64,000 nucleotides of DNA from Wurfbainia villosa (GCA_025175895.1 CM045997.1:109168479-109232478); one strand, 5' to 3'. Positions 46,501 to 59,339 are shown, counted from the first letter of the stretch. Numbers and translations: made by a program. Notes: a model not told the origin generated them from the letters alone.

Positions 46501-47165
46501 CTGATTCCGAAATGGAAGTGGGAGCATATCACTATTGATTGCGTTACAGGATTATCTAGGACCCGTAAAGGACATGATGCGATTTGGGTGAGTGTGGATC
46601 GATTGACCAAATCAGCTCATTCCCTTTCTATTCGTGGGTCGTACTTGTTGGATCATTCGGTAGAGTTGTATTACCGAAAGAGTATCAGATTGCGTGGGAT
46701 ACTTTTAAGTACCAGATCGGATAGAGATTTGCGATTTACCTCGTGATTTTGGCGAGTGCGCACGGACTATGGGCACAGCCCGGCTTAGTGCAACATTTCA
46801 TCCGCGGACTGATGGACTGTCTGAGCATGACATTCAACCATTGGAGGATCTATTCCGATCTTGTGTCGTGGATTATGGAGGTGTAGCTTATCGGTTGGCT
46901 TTACCTCCGACACTTGCGGGTGCTCGCAACGTATTTCCTATTGTTATACTGAGGAAATACGTGTCGCATGTTGATTATGTTCTGAAAGAGGTTTCGATTC
47001 TACCTCTGTCTAATGCGACTTACGAGGAGATTTCAGTGCGTTTTCCTGGTCGCAATGAGCGTCAATTGCAGAACAAAACCATCCGACTCATAAGGGTTGG
47101 ATGGCAGCATCATATTGATGAGGAGGCTACTTAGGAGCTGGAAGATACTATCTGAGCTCGATAGT
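46500..47165 (+). pseudogene. Integrase and chromodomain-end relic with internal deletion
   Basis: It reads KWKWEHITIDCVTGLSRTRK then WVSVDRLTKSAHSLSIRG and SDRDLRFTS in broken frames. The open frame 46769-47134 follows, with IQPLEDLFRSCVVDYGG joined directly to VAYRLALPPTLAGARN. In the Tekay-like copy about 135 codons separate these two blocks. The end reads NERQLQNKTIRLIRVGWQHH then DEEAT and a stop, the position of a C-terminal chromodomain-like module in Tekay/Del elements. Confidence 0.82.
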
Positions 47166-47264
47166 CTCATATGTTCACTTGAGAAATATATGTGGTCCTT
47201 TCGGAAACTTGCTTGAAGTAATCTTTGCATGTTAGTACGAAATTTGGGGATCGAATTTTTTTAT

Positions 47265-47277
47265 AAGTGGGGGAGAA
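47265..47277 (+). promoter_or_regulatory. Polypurine tract of the nested Gypsy element
   Basis: aagtgggggagaa directly precedes the 3' LTR start tgtaaaatacc. Confidence 0.88.
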
Positions 47278-50200
47278 TGTAAAATACCGAAATATATATA
47301 TATATATATAGAAAATACCCCGTGTTAATTAAAGAATTACCTTGGAAAATTTTTCAGGAATTTTTAGAAATTTTTTCTGGATTTAAACGGAAGTTATATG
47401 GATACTTCATGGGGATAAAGCGGATTGGCTTTTCTAAAGCCTGTTTAGACGGGAATTAAATGGGTTAAGTAACCGATGCTTTCCGTTTTTCCCGTCGATT
47501 CTTTTTCCCGACTCTTCTTCTTCTTTCCCCGATCACGCCGGATGTTTCCTCATTGCAACATTTCTCTCCTTCTCCCGATCGTGCGTGGCCCTCCGTTTCC
47601 TCGCGCTGCCGACTGCCGAATCGGGAGGCAGCCGACGACGCCACAGCGTCGTAGCTCATCCTCTCCCAAGAGCCCCAACGTCGGTGCTTCCTTCCTCGAG
47701 CCGCGAGCAATCTGTTACCAACCAGTGCCAATCTAGTTCGATCTCCGCTGCCGTTTCTCCTCCTCCGCCTGATGGCGCTCCCCCTGCGCGATTTTCCCCT
47801 CTCCACTGTGGTTGCTGAGCGAGCTCGCCCTGTCGCCGGTTCGCAGCCATCACTCCGCCTCCACGCCGTGCCGCCTCGTCACCGCCACCTTCTCCCTCGC
47901 GTTCGCCCGACCACGCCCAACCGCTGATGGCCTCTGCTTGGCAGCCATCGTACACACGCCACTGCCCTTGCGCGTCAGCCAGCAGCCAGCTGCCGCGACG
48001 TTCGCCTCTTTTCTTCCCAATCTTGCCGCCGCTGCCATCGCGAGAGCGATCCATTGTCGCCACCGCCATCTGTCCGGTCGTGCAGCCGGCAGAGCCATTC
48101 TTTTTCCCTGAGCCCTGGTTGTCGTTGCCGCAGCGTTCGATCGCCGCCTATCTCGTTGGCGAGCCGATCACCGGTTGCTTCAACGGATCACGAGCCTCCA
48201 GATTGACTGCTGTGAGTTTTCCTCACCAGATCTCGATCTCGAACTCTTCCCCCATTCTTGCGTTCTCTCTTCTCTATTGTCGATCTGTGTAGGTTGGTCT
48301 TCAGTCGTTGCATGACCACTTCGAGTGAGCACTGCTCCTAAACGCTGGCTCGGGACAACCTAACATCGGAGAGGAGCTAGCGACCTAGTATCCTCAACGA
48401 TGACATGATACGGTGTGCCACCGTCTTGAGCAACCCCTGTTCCTCCTTGCCGTTTTCTGCTTGATGAGGAGTATTGATCTGGAGCAGCACTGCCTCACGA
48501 GCTGACCTTGGGGCTAAGAGGAAGATCTTCCATATCCAGATTTGTCGTGTTTCCCCGAATTGATTGTGAATTGTAGGGGTGTAGCTGCACTGCCGTGGGA
48601 GAAGGGAGGTAAGGCTATGGAATCGATTTTGAGTTAAATTAGTTGGGTTTATGAGTTTGGGTGATGTATTGTACAGGGCTAAGATACTGGATCCAGAAGT
48701 TCGATTGATACTAAGCGAGGTTGGAATGGGATTGATGATACTATATAATTGGATTAAGAGGTAAAGGTGTGAATGTTTTGTGTGTGTACTTTAGAAATAT
48801 TCTTGTTAATCGATTGAGGATTCTTGAATTTGATCAGTGGATGGAAAACCTGTATACTATAGGTTACAACTGCTAGGATGTAGAGTTCATCTTCGATTCA
48901 TCTGGATTGAGCAAATCGGACTCATCGAAGGGAATGGAGAAGCTATGCAAGCGTGGATAAGCTTGGTAAGTTCTGATTTGAATTGTTGTAGATGAGATGC
49001 TAGATCTATAGCTAAGCCATTATTGGTTGCTGATTATGAATTAATAGAGGAAGATATTTAGTTAGTTAATCGAAATATAAAGTTGAAGTAGGATTAGGAT
49101 TTGATCCTAACATTAGAATTGACAACACATAATCGGATCATACATGTTGTGTGCAGGATGTGGAATCGAGATAAATTCTTGGGCGTGGATACGAGGCAGT
49201 CCACGAGTGAGGATTTTATTACTACGAGCACTTACGCAGTAGGTAATTTTCTACGGTGGGTACATGTAATGATTTATTTAGACATAGATATGAACATGTT
49301 AGATGTTCATATTACCTTGATCATGCTCTATTTATCGTATGCTTGAACTTCTGGTTGATATATATGTGTGCTCGATTATTGATAACACATATTCCCTAGC
49401 ATAATCTAGAAGTTCTGATGTGATGTAAGTAGGTCTAACTGTTTAGTAGGGTGTAGATGTTAGAGTACGGAGGATGACCTAAGTTGTAAATTTGGCAAAA
49501 AGGTCCTCTGTGGATAAGTATGGCCCTAGATGTAGGACTTATTCTATACCTGTATGTTGCACATTTATTCACCAACCATGGGTTGTGTGAATGGTCATGT
49601 GAGTCATGAACAGTGTGTCGCTACGGACCGATGGTTCTAGCTTGTCATGATCAGATGAGTGACTCTCTACAGGGTAGAGAGTGTACTGATCAATTGGGTG
49701 TGACTCTTTGTTGAGCAGAGTCTAGGGTAGATGTTACGTATGTGAGGCAGTACCCTCATGTCATTGCATGCACCGACGACATCGTCTCCCTTGGGGTTGA
49801 GAGAGAGTCGTCATCATCCGCCTCCTCGTTACTTCGAGAGGAGTAAGCGGTGTGAGAGCATAGCATTTGTTGTGCCGCACTCTACCATTATTGGCGATGG
49901 TTGTTGGAGTTGCGTCGTTGTTGGGTGCATGACACTCGACCGCTCATTAGCGGTCGGTCGGAGTGGCGGCGGATGGACCCTCGTTGCGTAGCGAGCTCTT
50001 TACGCTCATATGCTACTTGATCATACTACCCAACTCGGTCACTCGAGAGTGGTGGCGGCTGGAGTCGGGATAGTTGTCATGTCGTGCCACCTAGGCCACA
50101 CTGGGGTCGTGGTAGCGAGTAGGGGTGAGCAGGCATGACCATGCATGCTGCATTGCCGTGTATTATACGATGTTTTGCATATGATTATATATATATACAT

Positions 50201-51083
50201 ACCGCTTGTATATATATATATATGGATGATGATGATTAGTATACATACGTATACGCCTATATGTATACTCACTTTGATGATGCATTTGTACGCATACTAT
50301 GCTTGTTGCATTTGTTTGTACATATTCATACATGATAATCGCATTTCTGATGGTAGTAGGCTGATACTTTTATACCTGTTAGATATTCACAGTGATACCC
50401 TTGACTCAGGTTAGGATATTGTGTTAGTAATATACTTTTATACCCTATGATGTGATTATATGCCCAGGTTGGATCAAGATAGAATAGTATCGTGTATGTC
50501 AAGATCGTTGATGTTGATTTATTTAGTATACGCATGCATATCTATTGTTATCTTGATGTATACTTGTTGCAGTAGATTAATTGTTAAATGACATGTAATA
50601 TTGATACATATATTTACATGTTTTCTCTAATTACCTGTTAAGTTTTACTCACCACCTCCGACTCGGTTTTTCTACGCCTGTAATGTGTAGACGCTTTGTG
50701 ACGATTTACTTGGAGTCGCTACTGATCGATCCATCCCATCTCCATTTTCCGATGTCTCCCGAGGTGTTTATTTTGTTTCTCTCTTATGGTTATGGATTTT
50801 GGTCCTATGTCATGGACCCTTGTTTTGTTATGGACTTGTCGTGACGTCGATGTTTTATTTACGGTTTTGACTGTGGACTTGTCAGGTGGTGTACACCTGT
50901 ATATTTTTGTTATGTATGTTGTGGGTATGCGCTCTTTATTTCCGCTGCTGTTATTTGTTATTTGTTATATATATTGTTGTTTTTTGTGGGCCTATGGGTC
51001 TTGTATTAACCCGAAATGTTGCCACGTACAGGGGAGGTGCCGTCCGTTTGATTTTTGGCTCGGCATGCTCTCGGGGCGTGACA
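47278..51083 (+). repeat. 3' LTR of the nested Gypsy element
   Basis: 3806 bp, pairing with 39145-42926. It is nearly identical by eye over 48290-49135, with more small indels in the GC-rich start and around 49750-50000 and 50480-50720. It ends ggggcgtgaca, followed by gctta. Confidence 0.9.
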
Positions 51084-51904
51084 GCTTAGCTCCCCCACTC
51101 TATTTGGGGCAGGAGGATAGGTGTACTTCGACAGCATCCTGTCCACTCGGTCACTCAGCAACAGTGATGGCAGAGTGCACAGATCGCATTTGTATTGTGT
51201 TTGCTGCATTATTGTATTGATGCCTTGGATGTTGCATATGATTGCCATGCATACAGGATTCATATTGGTATATGGTGATGACTTTATCTCTTATAGTAGG
51301 GCACATGCTCCTATATCAGGGTAGGAGATTTAGGTGAGTACATTCCTTTTGCATTTATTTCTTGCTTACCCTATATGTGAGACTGTAATGACATGATTTT
51401 TATTGTTAGCTATATCTTACTTGCATATCTACTATACCCGCTGAGTTATTTGAACTTACCCCGTTGATTTATATCTATTTCATGATGAAGCTGTCAGGAG
51501 AGTGCAGCTGCCAAACCCCACTCGTGAAAGTTTTTATTTGTTTTTTGTTTCTATGGTTTGGACATTTTGATTAGAGGACATGTTTAGGTTTGGAGATTGA
51601 TATTTGTATTCGTGGATTTTTGGTGTCCTTATGGACCTTTATTCGGTTTTGTTTGGATTAGTTTTTGGTTGAGTATTCTTGCCTAGATGGCAGAAGGGGT
51701 AAGTCTAGTTATGATAGATGTTACTCATTTATTTTGGTTGATGGCCAGAGGCCTATTTTATTACCTGCGTGTGTGTTTGGATTCCGGTCGTGTTGACCGA
51801 TGTATAGTGGCTGTGTAGGCCTTGTATGTAAATTGGCATTGTCACCCGTACAGGGGAGATGCTGTCGGATTTTCATCTGGCGGGGTCTCCTTCGGGGCGT
51901 GACA
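51084..51904 (+). repeat. 5' LTR of the Tekay-like element, second part
   Basis: It continues 37377-39144 after the nested insertion, repeating gctta at 51084-51088. It ends ttcggggcgtgaca at 51904. The primer-site-like tggtattagag follows at 51912-51922, with one change from tggtatcagag. Unlike the other two LTR copies its acceptor-like tttcag (55061-55066, 63148-63153) has become tttcat (51478-51483). Confidence 0.85.
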
Positions 51905-52180
51905 ATTTATTTGGTATTAGAGAGCCTAGGATTTTGAGTTCCTAGGGGTTTTTGGATTTTTCGGAGTTAGCCATGTTTTGGCAGGTTTTGCGAGGCAATC
52001 TAGAAATTTTGGATTTGGTATGGATTTTCGATGATTTTTATGTTTCGGAAATTCGAGGATTTTTGACGAGATCAATATGGGGTTTTGGCGGCTACGGGAC
52101 CTCTCCTGACGGTGAAATAGGTATGTTGAAAATTTTTATATGTTTTTACTTCTAGTAACATCTATATTAATTTATCAGAT

Positions 52181-53450
52181 ATGAGACGAGGTGGGCGTGC
52201 TCTCGCGAGACGCTTGGCGGCTAGCCACGACAGAGGACATTGAGATCTTTGGCGACTGACTTGCCAGAGAGATCTACTGAGGACGAGCTTATTGATCAGG
52301 GTCAGATTCCACAGGGTGCTGCGGGAGTTATGGATCCGCAGTCCTCGACGGATCCTCCTCCCGAGATACCCACTGCTGGGGTATCCGATGTATCAGCGGG
52401 AGACCCTGCTGCTACACATCAGACTCCCCCGCCAGTAGGACCTGCTACTACAGACCCGACTAGCCCATTAATGGAGCCGGTCGGCCCTCACTCAGTATCG
52501 TCCCCTACTTATCCTACTGATGTTGCTGCGGCACGAGCTCGGATTCCAGGATTAGCAAAGTCAATGAAAAGCCGGTTCACTTTATTCAGCGGAGAGACTG
52601 ATCCGATCGTGGCTCAGTCTTGGATCGAGACGATGGAGCGTACCTTCTACTATATGGTCTGCTCCGAGTGGGAGAAGGCAGAGTTGGCGGCCTTCCATTT
52701 ACGAGGCGAGGTCGAGGTCTGATGGGATATGCAACGCTCGATTATCGGCGAGCAGCAGGTTACCTGGGCGAGATTTAGAGAGGCTTTTGAGAGTCAGTAT
52801 TTCCCACGGGCATATCAGATGATGCGACGTCAGGATTTTCTGAGTCTTCGACAGAATAATCGCTCAGTGATGGAGTATAATACAGAATTTAATCGGTTAG
52901 CCAGGTTTTGTCCAGAGTTAGTTGCTGAGGACAGGTCACGCATGATGCAGTTTGTTCAGGGACTAGATGGGCATCTCCAGGTCAAGATGGCAGGATTTGG
53001 CAGTTCTTCCTACCGAGAGGCATTGGATAGAGCTTTGTTGATCGAGTCGGCTCAACAGAGGGTCAATACTGACAGGAAGAGGAAACAGACCGAAAGAACC
53101 ACTGTGTCGAGACCAGCGACCACGAGACTCTTGGGCGGCAAAGTGGCGCGATCGGTCGGTCGAGGTCATTCTAGGGCATCTAGTCGACCTCAAATCGGGG
53201 CGATCTTATGGCCCTCCGGTCTTCTCAGATGGAGCCGCCCACTAGTGACACCCACTGTACTCGTTGTGGATCGAGAGAGCATATCGTCTCAGCTTGCACC
53301 TTGGGACAGTCAGTTTGCTATTATTGCAAACTGCCTGGACACCTGAGCCGAGATTGTTCATTGAAGGCTCAGTATGTGGCTTACGGGGTTTCGATTCAGG
53401 GAGGACCGTTGCGTCGATGCAGGACTTAGAGAGGGCGCGGCGGACCGCCA
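52181..53450 (+). pseudogene. Gypsy gag, first copy (Tekay-like)
   Basis: It starts at ATG 52181 (MRRGGRAL) but shifts frame within 20 codons. The open stretch to 52722 includes AKSMKSRFTLFSGETDPIVA and SWIETMERTFYYMV. An in-frame TGA at 52720-52722 interrupts the conserved capsid block. It resumes WDMQRSIIGEQQVTWARFRE and FNRLARFCPELV to about 53100. The zinc knuckle CYYCKLPGHLSRDC lies at about 53318-53360. A near copy is at 55764-57060. Confidence 0.85.
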
Positions 53451-53689
53451 TAACGCCGCAGAGGACAAATCCCTTCCGAGTCGCTATGACATTCATGGAC
53501 GGGAGTACACTAGTGCCGTATGGTGTCACAGGTTGATTGAGACCGCGATGCGGATGCGATCCTAGCCATTATCTGATTCCATTCGGCAGCGTACCACTAA
53601 TACTGAAGATCTGGAGCCCGTCATGGTTCGGGACGATGCGACCTTCATACCAGCCTACGTATCCGCCTTCGTATCAATCTCAGGTCTAG

Positions 53690-54545
53690 ACACAGCCACC
53701 TCTGGTAGTGATACCACCTCCACCTCCACCGGAGACTGGGCGGATTCATGCGATTACCAGAGAGGATGCACAGCGAGCCAACGAATCCGTATTTCGCGGT
53801 ACGGTTTCACTTTATGCATGTTTAGCTATTATGCTAGTTGATACTGGTAGTTCGCATTCGTTTATTTCTCGTACTTTTATGAGAGAGATTGGTAGATTAC
53901 CTACTAGTAGATAACAAAGATTAGTCGTCTCCCTACCGTCTGGCGATACATTGGACGTTACCCAGGAGGTCCGAGGTTGTCCCTTAGATTTCGGTAATAT
54001 CATTCTTACAGTAAATTTATTGGTACTGAACATGGTCGAGTTCGACATTATCCTTAGCATGGATTGGCTGTCAGCATATCATGCCACAGTTGATTGCCAG
54101 ACGAGGGTGGTCACATTCCGACCTTCGAACCAACCCTCGTGGGATTTCACTGACATCTGGGATGACGGTATAGCGACAATTTCTGCGATTCAGGCTCAAA
54201 AGCTTTTATTGCACGGTTGCCAGGGTTTTCTATTATCTACGATCAATGTAGAAGACAGTGGTGACTCTCAAATCGTGAACATCCCTATTGTCCGAGAGTA
54301 TTCAGATGTCTTTCCAGAGGAGTTACCGGGCCTACCTCCCAGAAGGCAAGTGGAGTTCATGATTGAGTTAATACCTGGGATGTCACCGGCATCGAAAGCT
54401 CCTTATCGTATGGCCCCGAGAGAGTTGGACGAGTTAAAGGTTCAGCTCCAGAAACTTTTGGACAGAGGTTTTATTCACCCTAGTGTATCACCCTGGGGTT
54501 CTTCGGTTCTCTTCGTGAAGAAGAAAGATGGTTCGATGAGATTGT
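53690..54545 (+). pseudogene. Gypsy protease and reverse transcriptase start, first copy, truncated
   Basis: The protease active-site block AIMLVDTGSSHSFISRTFMR is at about 53822-53885 and the partner block VEFDIILSMDWLSAYHATVD at about 54028-54090. The linker PIVREYSDVFPEELPGLPPR leads to the reverse-transcriptase start APYRMAPRELDEL, DRGFIHPSVSPWGSS and VLFVKKKDGSMRL, ending near 54545. There the sequence passes straight into LTR sequence, so all catalytic parts of reverse transcriptase are missing in this copy. Confidence 0.87.
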
Positions 54546-55487
54546 ACAACAGGAGGGTATGTGCAGTTGCTCTGTCAGGCTCCGCTGGTCCGCTCATGGG
54601 TAGCGATGAGATAGCGTGGTAGCGGGCAGGGATCCCTCCTTTGGTTTATGACAGCGGGAGATGAGAGCTTAGCTCCCCCACTCTGTTTGGGGTAGGAGGA
54701 TAGATGTACTCCGATAGCATCCTGTCCACTCGGTCACTCAGGAGCAGTGATGGCAGAGTGCACGGATCGCATTTGTATTGTGTTTGCTGCATTATTGTTT
54801 TGATGCCTTGGATGTTGCATATGATTGCCATGCATACAGGATTCATATTGGTATATGGTGATGACTTTATCTCTTATAGTAGGGCACATGCTCCTATATC
54901 AGGGTAGGAGATTCAGGTGAGTACAGTCCTTTTGCATTTATTTCTTGCTTACCCTATATGTGAGACTGTACTGGCATGATTTTTATTGTTAGCTATATCT
55001 TACTTGCATATCTACTATACCCGCTGAGTTCTTTGAACTTATCCCGTTGATTTATATCTATTTCAGGATGAAGCTGTCAGGAGAGTGCAGCTGCCAAACC
55101 CCACTCGTGAAAGTTTTTATTTGTTATTTGTTTCTATGGTTTGGACATTTTGATTAGAGGACATGTTTAGGTTTGGAGATTGATATTTGTATTCGTGGAT
55201 TTTTGGTGTCCTTATGGACCTTTATTCGGTTTTGTTTGGATTAGTTTTTGGTTGAGTATTCCTACCCAGATGGCAGAAGGGGTAAGTCTAGTTGTGATAG
55301 ATGTTTCTCATTTATTTTGGTTGATGGCCAGAGGCCTATTTTATTACCTGCGTGTGTGTTTGGATTCAGGTCGTGTTGACCGATGTATAGTGGCTGTGTA
55401 GGCCTTGTATGTAAATTGGCATTGTCACCCGTACAGGGGAGATGCTGCCGGATTTTCGTCTGGCGGGGTCTCCTTCGGGGCGTGACA
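54545..55487 (+). repeat. Internal truncated LTR of the Tekay-like element
   Basis: About 943 bp, matching the last part of the 3' LTR (about 62535-63574) and of the 5' LTR (51084-51904). The first 1.7 kb of the LTR is absent. The junction with coding sequence falls in a short stretch (gtacaacagg) that resembles both parents. It ends cgtgaca at 55487, with the primer site tggtatcagag at 55495-55505. Confidence 0.85.
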
Positions 55488-55763
55488 ATTTATTTGGTAT
55501 CAGAGAGCCTAGGTTTTCGAGTTCCTAGGGGTTTTTGGATTTTTCGGAGTTAGCCATGTTTTGGCAGGTTTTGCGAGGCAATCTGGAAATTTTGGATTTG
55601 GTATGGATTTTCGATGATTTTTATGTTTCGGAAATTCGAGGATTTTTGACGAGATCAATATGGGGTTTTGGCGGCTACGGGACCTCTCCTGACGGTGAAA
55701 TAGGTATGCTGAAAATTTTTATATGTTTTTACTTCTAGTAACATCTATATTAATTTATCAGAT

Positions 55764-57060
55764 ATGAGACGAGGTGAGCGTGCTCCTGCACCGAGACGCG
55801 GTGCGGGGCGGCCACGACAGAGGACATTGAGATCTTTGGCGACTGACTTGCCAGAGAGATCTACTGAGGACGAGCTTATTGATCAGGGTCAGATTCCACA
55901 GGGTGCTGCGGGAGTTATGGATCCGCAGTCCTCGACGGATCCTCCTCCCGAGATACCCACTGCTGGGGTATCCGATGTATCAGCGGAGACCTGCTACATC
56001 GAACTCCCCGCCAAGAGGACTGCTACTACAGACCCAACAGGCCCATTAATGGAGCGTCGGCCTACCACTCGATCGCCCCTACTTATCCTTCGATGTTGCG
56101 GCCGACGAGCTCGGATTCCTGGATTAGCAAAGTCAATGAAAAGTCGGTTCACTTTATTTAGCGAGAGACCGATCCGATCGTGGCTCGCCTTGGATCGAGA
56201 CGATGGAGCGACCTTCTACTATATGGTGCGCCCGAGTGGGAGAAGGCAGAGTTGGCGGCCTTCCATTTACGAGGCGAGGCCGAGATCTGGTGGGATATGC
56301 AGCGCTCGATTATCGGCGAGCAGCAGGTTACCTGGGCGAGATTTAGAGAGGCTTTTGAGAGTCAGTATTTCCCACGGGCATATCAGATGATGCGACGTCA
56401 GGATTTTATGAGTCTACGACAGAATAATCGCTCAGTGATGGAGTATAATACAGAATTTAATCGGTTAGCCAGGTTTTGTCCAGAGTTAGTTGCTGAGGAC
56501 AGGTCACGCATGATGCAGTTTGTTCAGGGACTAGATGGGCATCTCCAGGTCAAGATGGCAGGATTTGGCAGTTCTTCCTACCGAGAGGCATTGGATAGAG
56601 CTTTGTTGATCGAGTCGGCTCAACAGAGGGTCAATACTGACAGGAAGAGGAAACAGACCGAAAGAACCACAGTCGGACCAGCCACGACTCGGGCGGGCAA
56701 AGTGGCGCGATCAGTCGGGTCAGAGTCATTTTGGGGCATCTAGCCGGCCTCAGAAATCAGGACGATCTTCAGCTGGGCCCTCCCGGTCTTCTCAGCAGAG
56801 CTGGAGGCCGCCCACTAGTGACACCCACTGTACTCGTTGTGGATCGAGAGAGCATATCGTCTCAGCCTGCACCTTGGGACAGTCAGTTTGCTATTATTGC
56901 AAACTGCCTGGACACCTGAGCCGAGATTGTTCATTGAAGGCTCAGCATGTAGCTTCCGGGTTTCTATTCAGGGAGGACCGTTGCGTCGATGCAGGACTCG
57001 AGAGAGGGGCATACCGACCTTCGCGCGCCAAGAGGGCAGCTCCCCTTCCGAGTCGCTATG
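55764..57060 (+). pseudogene. Gypsy gag, second copy (Tekay-like)
   Basis: It starts MRRGERAPAPRRGAGRPRQR at 55764 and stays open for 208 codons, but small indels after about 55985 move the capsid out of frame. The capsid resumes in the frame 56180-56743 (EWEKAELAAFHLRGEAEIWW, RALLIESAQQRVN). The zinc knuckle CYYCKLPGHLSRDC is at about 56890-56930. Gag would form the particle and bind the element RNA. It is closer to intact than the first copy but still broken. Confidence 0.86.
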
Positions 57061-57289
57061 ACATTCATGGGCGGAGTACACCAGTGCCGTATGGTGTCAA
57101 AGGTTGGTTTGAGACCGCGATGCGGATGCTGATCCTAGCCATTAAATGCTGATTCCATTCGCAGCGGTAGCCAGCGATACGATGTCGCTAGAGCCCTCGT
57201 CACTAGTTCAGGACCAGTCGCAGCCTTCATACCAGCCTACGTATCAGCCTTCCTATCAGCCTACGTATCCGTCTTCGTATCAGTCTCAG

Positions 57290-57846
57290 GTCTAGACACA
57301 GCCACCTCTGGCAGTGATACCACCTCCACCTCCACCGGAGACTGGGCGGATTCATGCGATTACCAGAGAGGATGCACAGCGAGCCAACGAATCCGTATTT
57401 CACGGTACGGTTTCACTTTATGCATGTTTAGCTATTATGCTAGTTGATACTGGTAGTTCGCATTCATTTATTTCTCGTACTTTTATGAGAGAGATTGGTA
57501 GATTACCTACTAGTAGATAACAAAGATTAGTCGTCTCCCTACCGTCTGGCGATACATTGGATGTTACCCAGGAGGTCCGAGGTTGTCCCTTAGATTTCGG
57601 TAATATCATTCTTACAGTAGATTTATTGGTACTGAACATGGTCGAGTTCGACATTATCCTTGGCATGGATTGGCTGTCAGCATATCATGCCACAGTTGAT
57701 TACCAGACGAGGGTGGTCACATTCCCACCTCCGAACCAACCCTCGTGGGATTTCACTGACATCCGGGATGACGGTATAGCGACCATTTCTGTGATTCAGG
57801 CTCAGAAGTTTTTATTGCACGGTTGCCAGGGTTTCTATTATCTATG
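57290..57846 (+). pseudogene. Gypsy aspartic protease, second copy
   Basis: The active-site block MLVDTGSSHSFISRTFMREI is at about 57437-57497. A TAA stop at 57518-57520 follows LPTSR. The frame is then open again, with VEFDIILGMDWLSAYHATVD (57635-57700). The stop lies between the catalytic Asp block and the hydrophobic partner block, as in the first copy, so both copies share this lesion. Confidence 0.86.
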
Positions 57847-58623
57847 ATCAATGTAGAAGACAGTGGTGACTCTCAGATCGTGGACATCCCTATTGTCCGA
57901 GAGTATTCAGATGTCTTTCCAGAGGAGTTACCGGGCCTGCCTCCCAGAAGGCAAGTGGAGTTCATGATTGAGTTAATACCTGGGACGTCGTCGGCATCGA
58001 AAGCTCCTTATCGTATGGCCCCGAGAGAGTTGGACGAGTTAAATGTTCAGCTTCAGAAACTTTTGGACAGAGGTTTTATTCGCCCTAGTGTATCACCCTG
58101 GGGTTCTTCGGTTCTCTTCGTGAAGAAGAAAGATGGTTCGATGAGACTGTGCATCGACTACAGGTAGTTGAACGCTGTCACTATCAAAAATAAATATCCC
58201 CTGCCACGTATTGAGGACTTGTTTGATCGGCTGAGGTACATCGCCTATTCTAAGATTGATCTGCGGTCCGGATATCATCAATTAAGGGTTAGAGATTCTG
58301 ATATTCAGAAGACAGCGTTCCGTACTAGATATAGACACTATGAGTTTTTGGTAATGCCATTTGGGCTTACCAATGCTCCAGCGGTATTTATGGATTTGAT
58401 GAACTGTGAATTTATGGATTTCCTAGATCGGTTCGTCATTGTTTTTATCGATGACATTCTGGTCTATTCTCGTTCCGAGGAGGAACACGCGCAGCATCTT
58501 CGTCTTGTTCTCGATAGGCTCCGACAGAAGCGACTATATGCGAAGTTCAATAAATGTGCATTTTGGTTACACTCAGTCGGTTTTCTGGGACATGTTGTTT
58601 CGAGTAGAGGTATATCGACTTGA
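57847..58623 (+). pseudogene. Gypsy reverse transcriptase (Tekay-like), one stop
   Basis: The frame 57823-58167 ends at a TAG at 58165-58167 right after MRLCIDYR. The same frame continues 58168-58623 with NKYPLPRIEDLFDRL, KIDLRSGYHQLRV, FLVMPFGLTNAP and the catalytic VFIDDILVYS, then FLGHVV. All core blocks of a Gypsy reverse transcriptase are visible in order. It passes into RNase H by an overlap and frame change at 58620. Confidence 0.9.
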
Positions 58624-59333
58624 AGATCAAGGTCATACCACCGGGAGCACCAAATCCGCCTCAGGAGGTTCGCAGCTCTTGGCTTGGCTATTATTACAGA
58701 CGGTTCGTTGAGGGTTTTTCGAGCATTGTTATGCCATTGACACGCCTTACCAGGAAGGGCGTGAAGTTCACGTGGACGGAGGCGTGCGAGACTAGTTTTC
58801 AGGAGTTGAAGAGGAGACTGGGGTCAACACCGATTCTGGTATTACCATCAGGGGACGATGGTTTCGTTCTTTATATAGATGCGTCTCTACAGGGTTTAGG
58901 CGCAATATTGATGCAGCACGGCAGGGTAGTCTCTTATGCTTCTCGCCAGTTGAAGGATCATGAGAAAAACTATCTAGTTCATGATTTAGAGTTAGCCGCT
59001 ATTATCTTCGCCTTGAAGATTTGGAGGCATCATTTATATGGTATTACGTTTGAGATTCTTATTGATCATAAGAGTCTCAAGTATCTGTTTATGCAGAAGG
59101 AACTCAATCTCCGACAGAGGAGATGGATGGAGTTTCTGAAGGATTATGACTGTACCATCAGCTACCACCCAGGGAAAGCCAATGTGGTTGCCGATGCACT
59201 TAGCCGGAAGTCCCAAGGGACTTTAGCTTCCTTCCGAGTTTTGGTCACGGATTTGATTCGGGGTTTCTCTGAGTTGAGCCTTGAGGAGCAGGGACCGATA
59301 GAGCAGGGCATTCTGGTTACCATGGTTGCTTAG
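58620..59333 (+). pseudogene. Gypsy RNase H (Tekay-like)
   Basis: A 237-residue open frame. It begins with the connection region (YYRRFVEGFSSIVMPLTRLT) and FTWTEACETSFQELKRRL. RNase H follows with FVLYIDASLQGLGAILMQ, YASRQLKDHEKNYLVHDLEL and DHKSLKYLF, closing with HPGKANVVADALSRK. The catalytic Asp and Glu positions (YIDAS, HDLEL) are kept. It ends at TAG just before the integrase zinc region. The frame differs from reverse transcriptase upstream. Confidence 0.9.
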
Positions 59334-59339
59334 TCGTCT

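Larger units (their letters stand above)
39145..51083 (+). mobile_element. Nested Ty3/Gypsy element with 3.8-kb LTRs, probably non-autonomous
   Basis: An 11.9-kb plus-strand element inserted in the 5' LTR of the Tekay-like element. It has a gctta target duplication, LTRs of 3.78 and 3.81 kb, a primer site (42934-42946) and a polypurine tract (47265-47277). The internal region is only 4.35 kb and holds decayed pieces in the order zinc knuckle, reverse transcriptase, integrase, chromodomain-like end. The last part of integrase is removed by a deletion of roughly 135 codons. Near-identical LTRs with a ruined interior suggest movement in trans. Confidence 0.87.
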
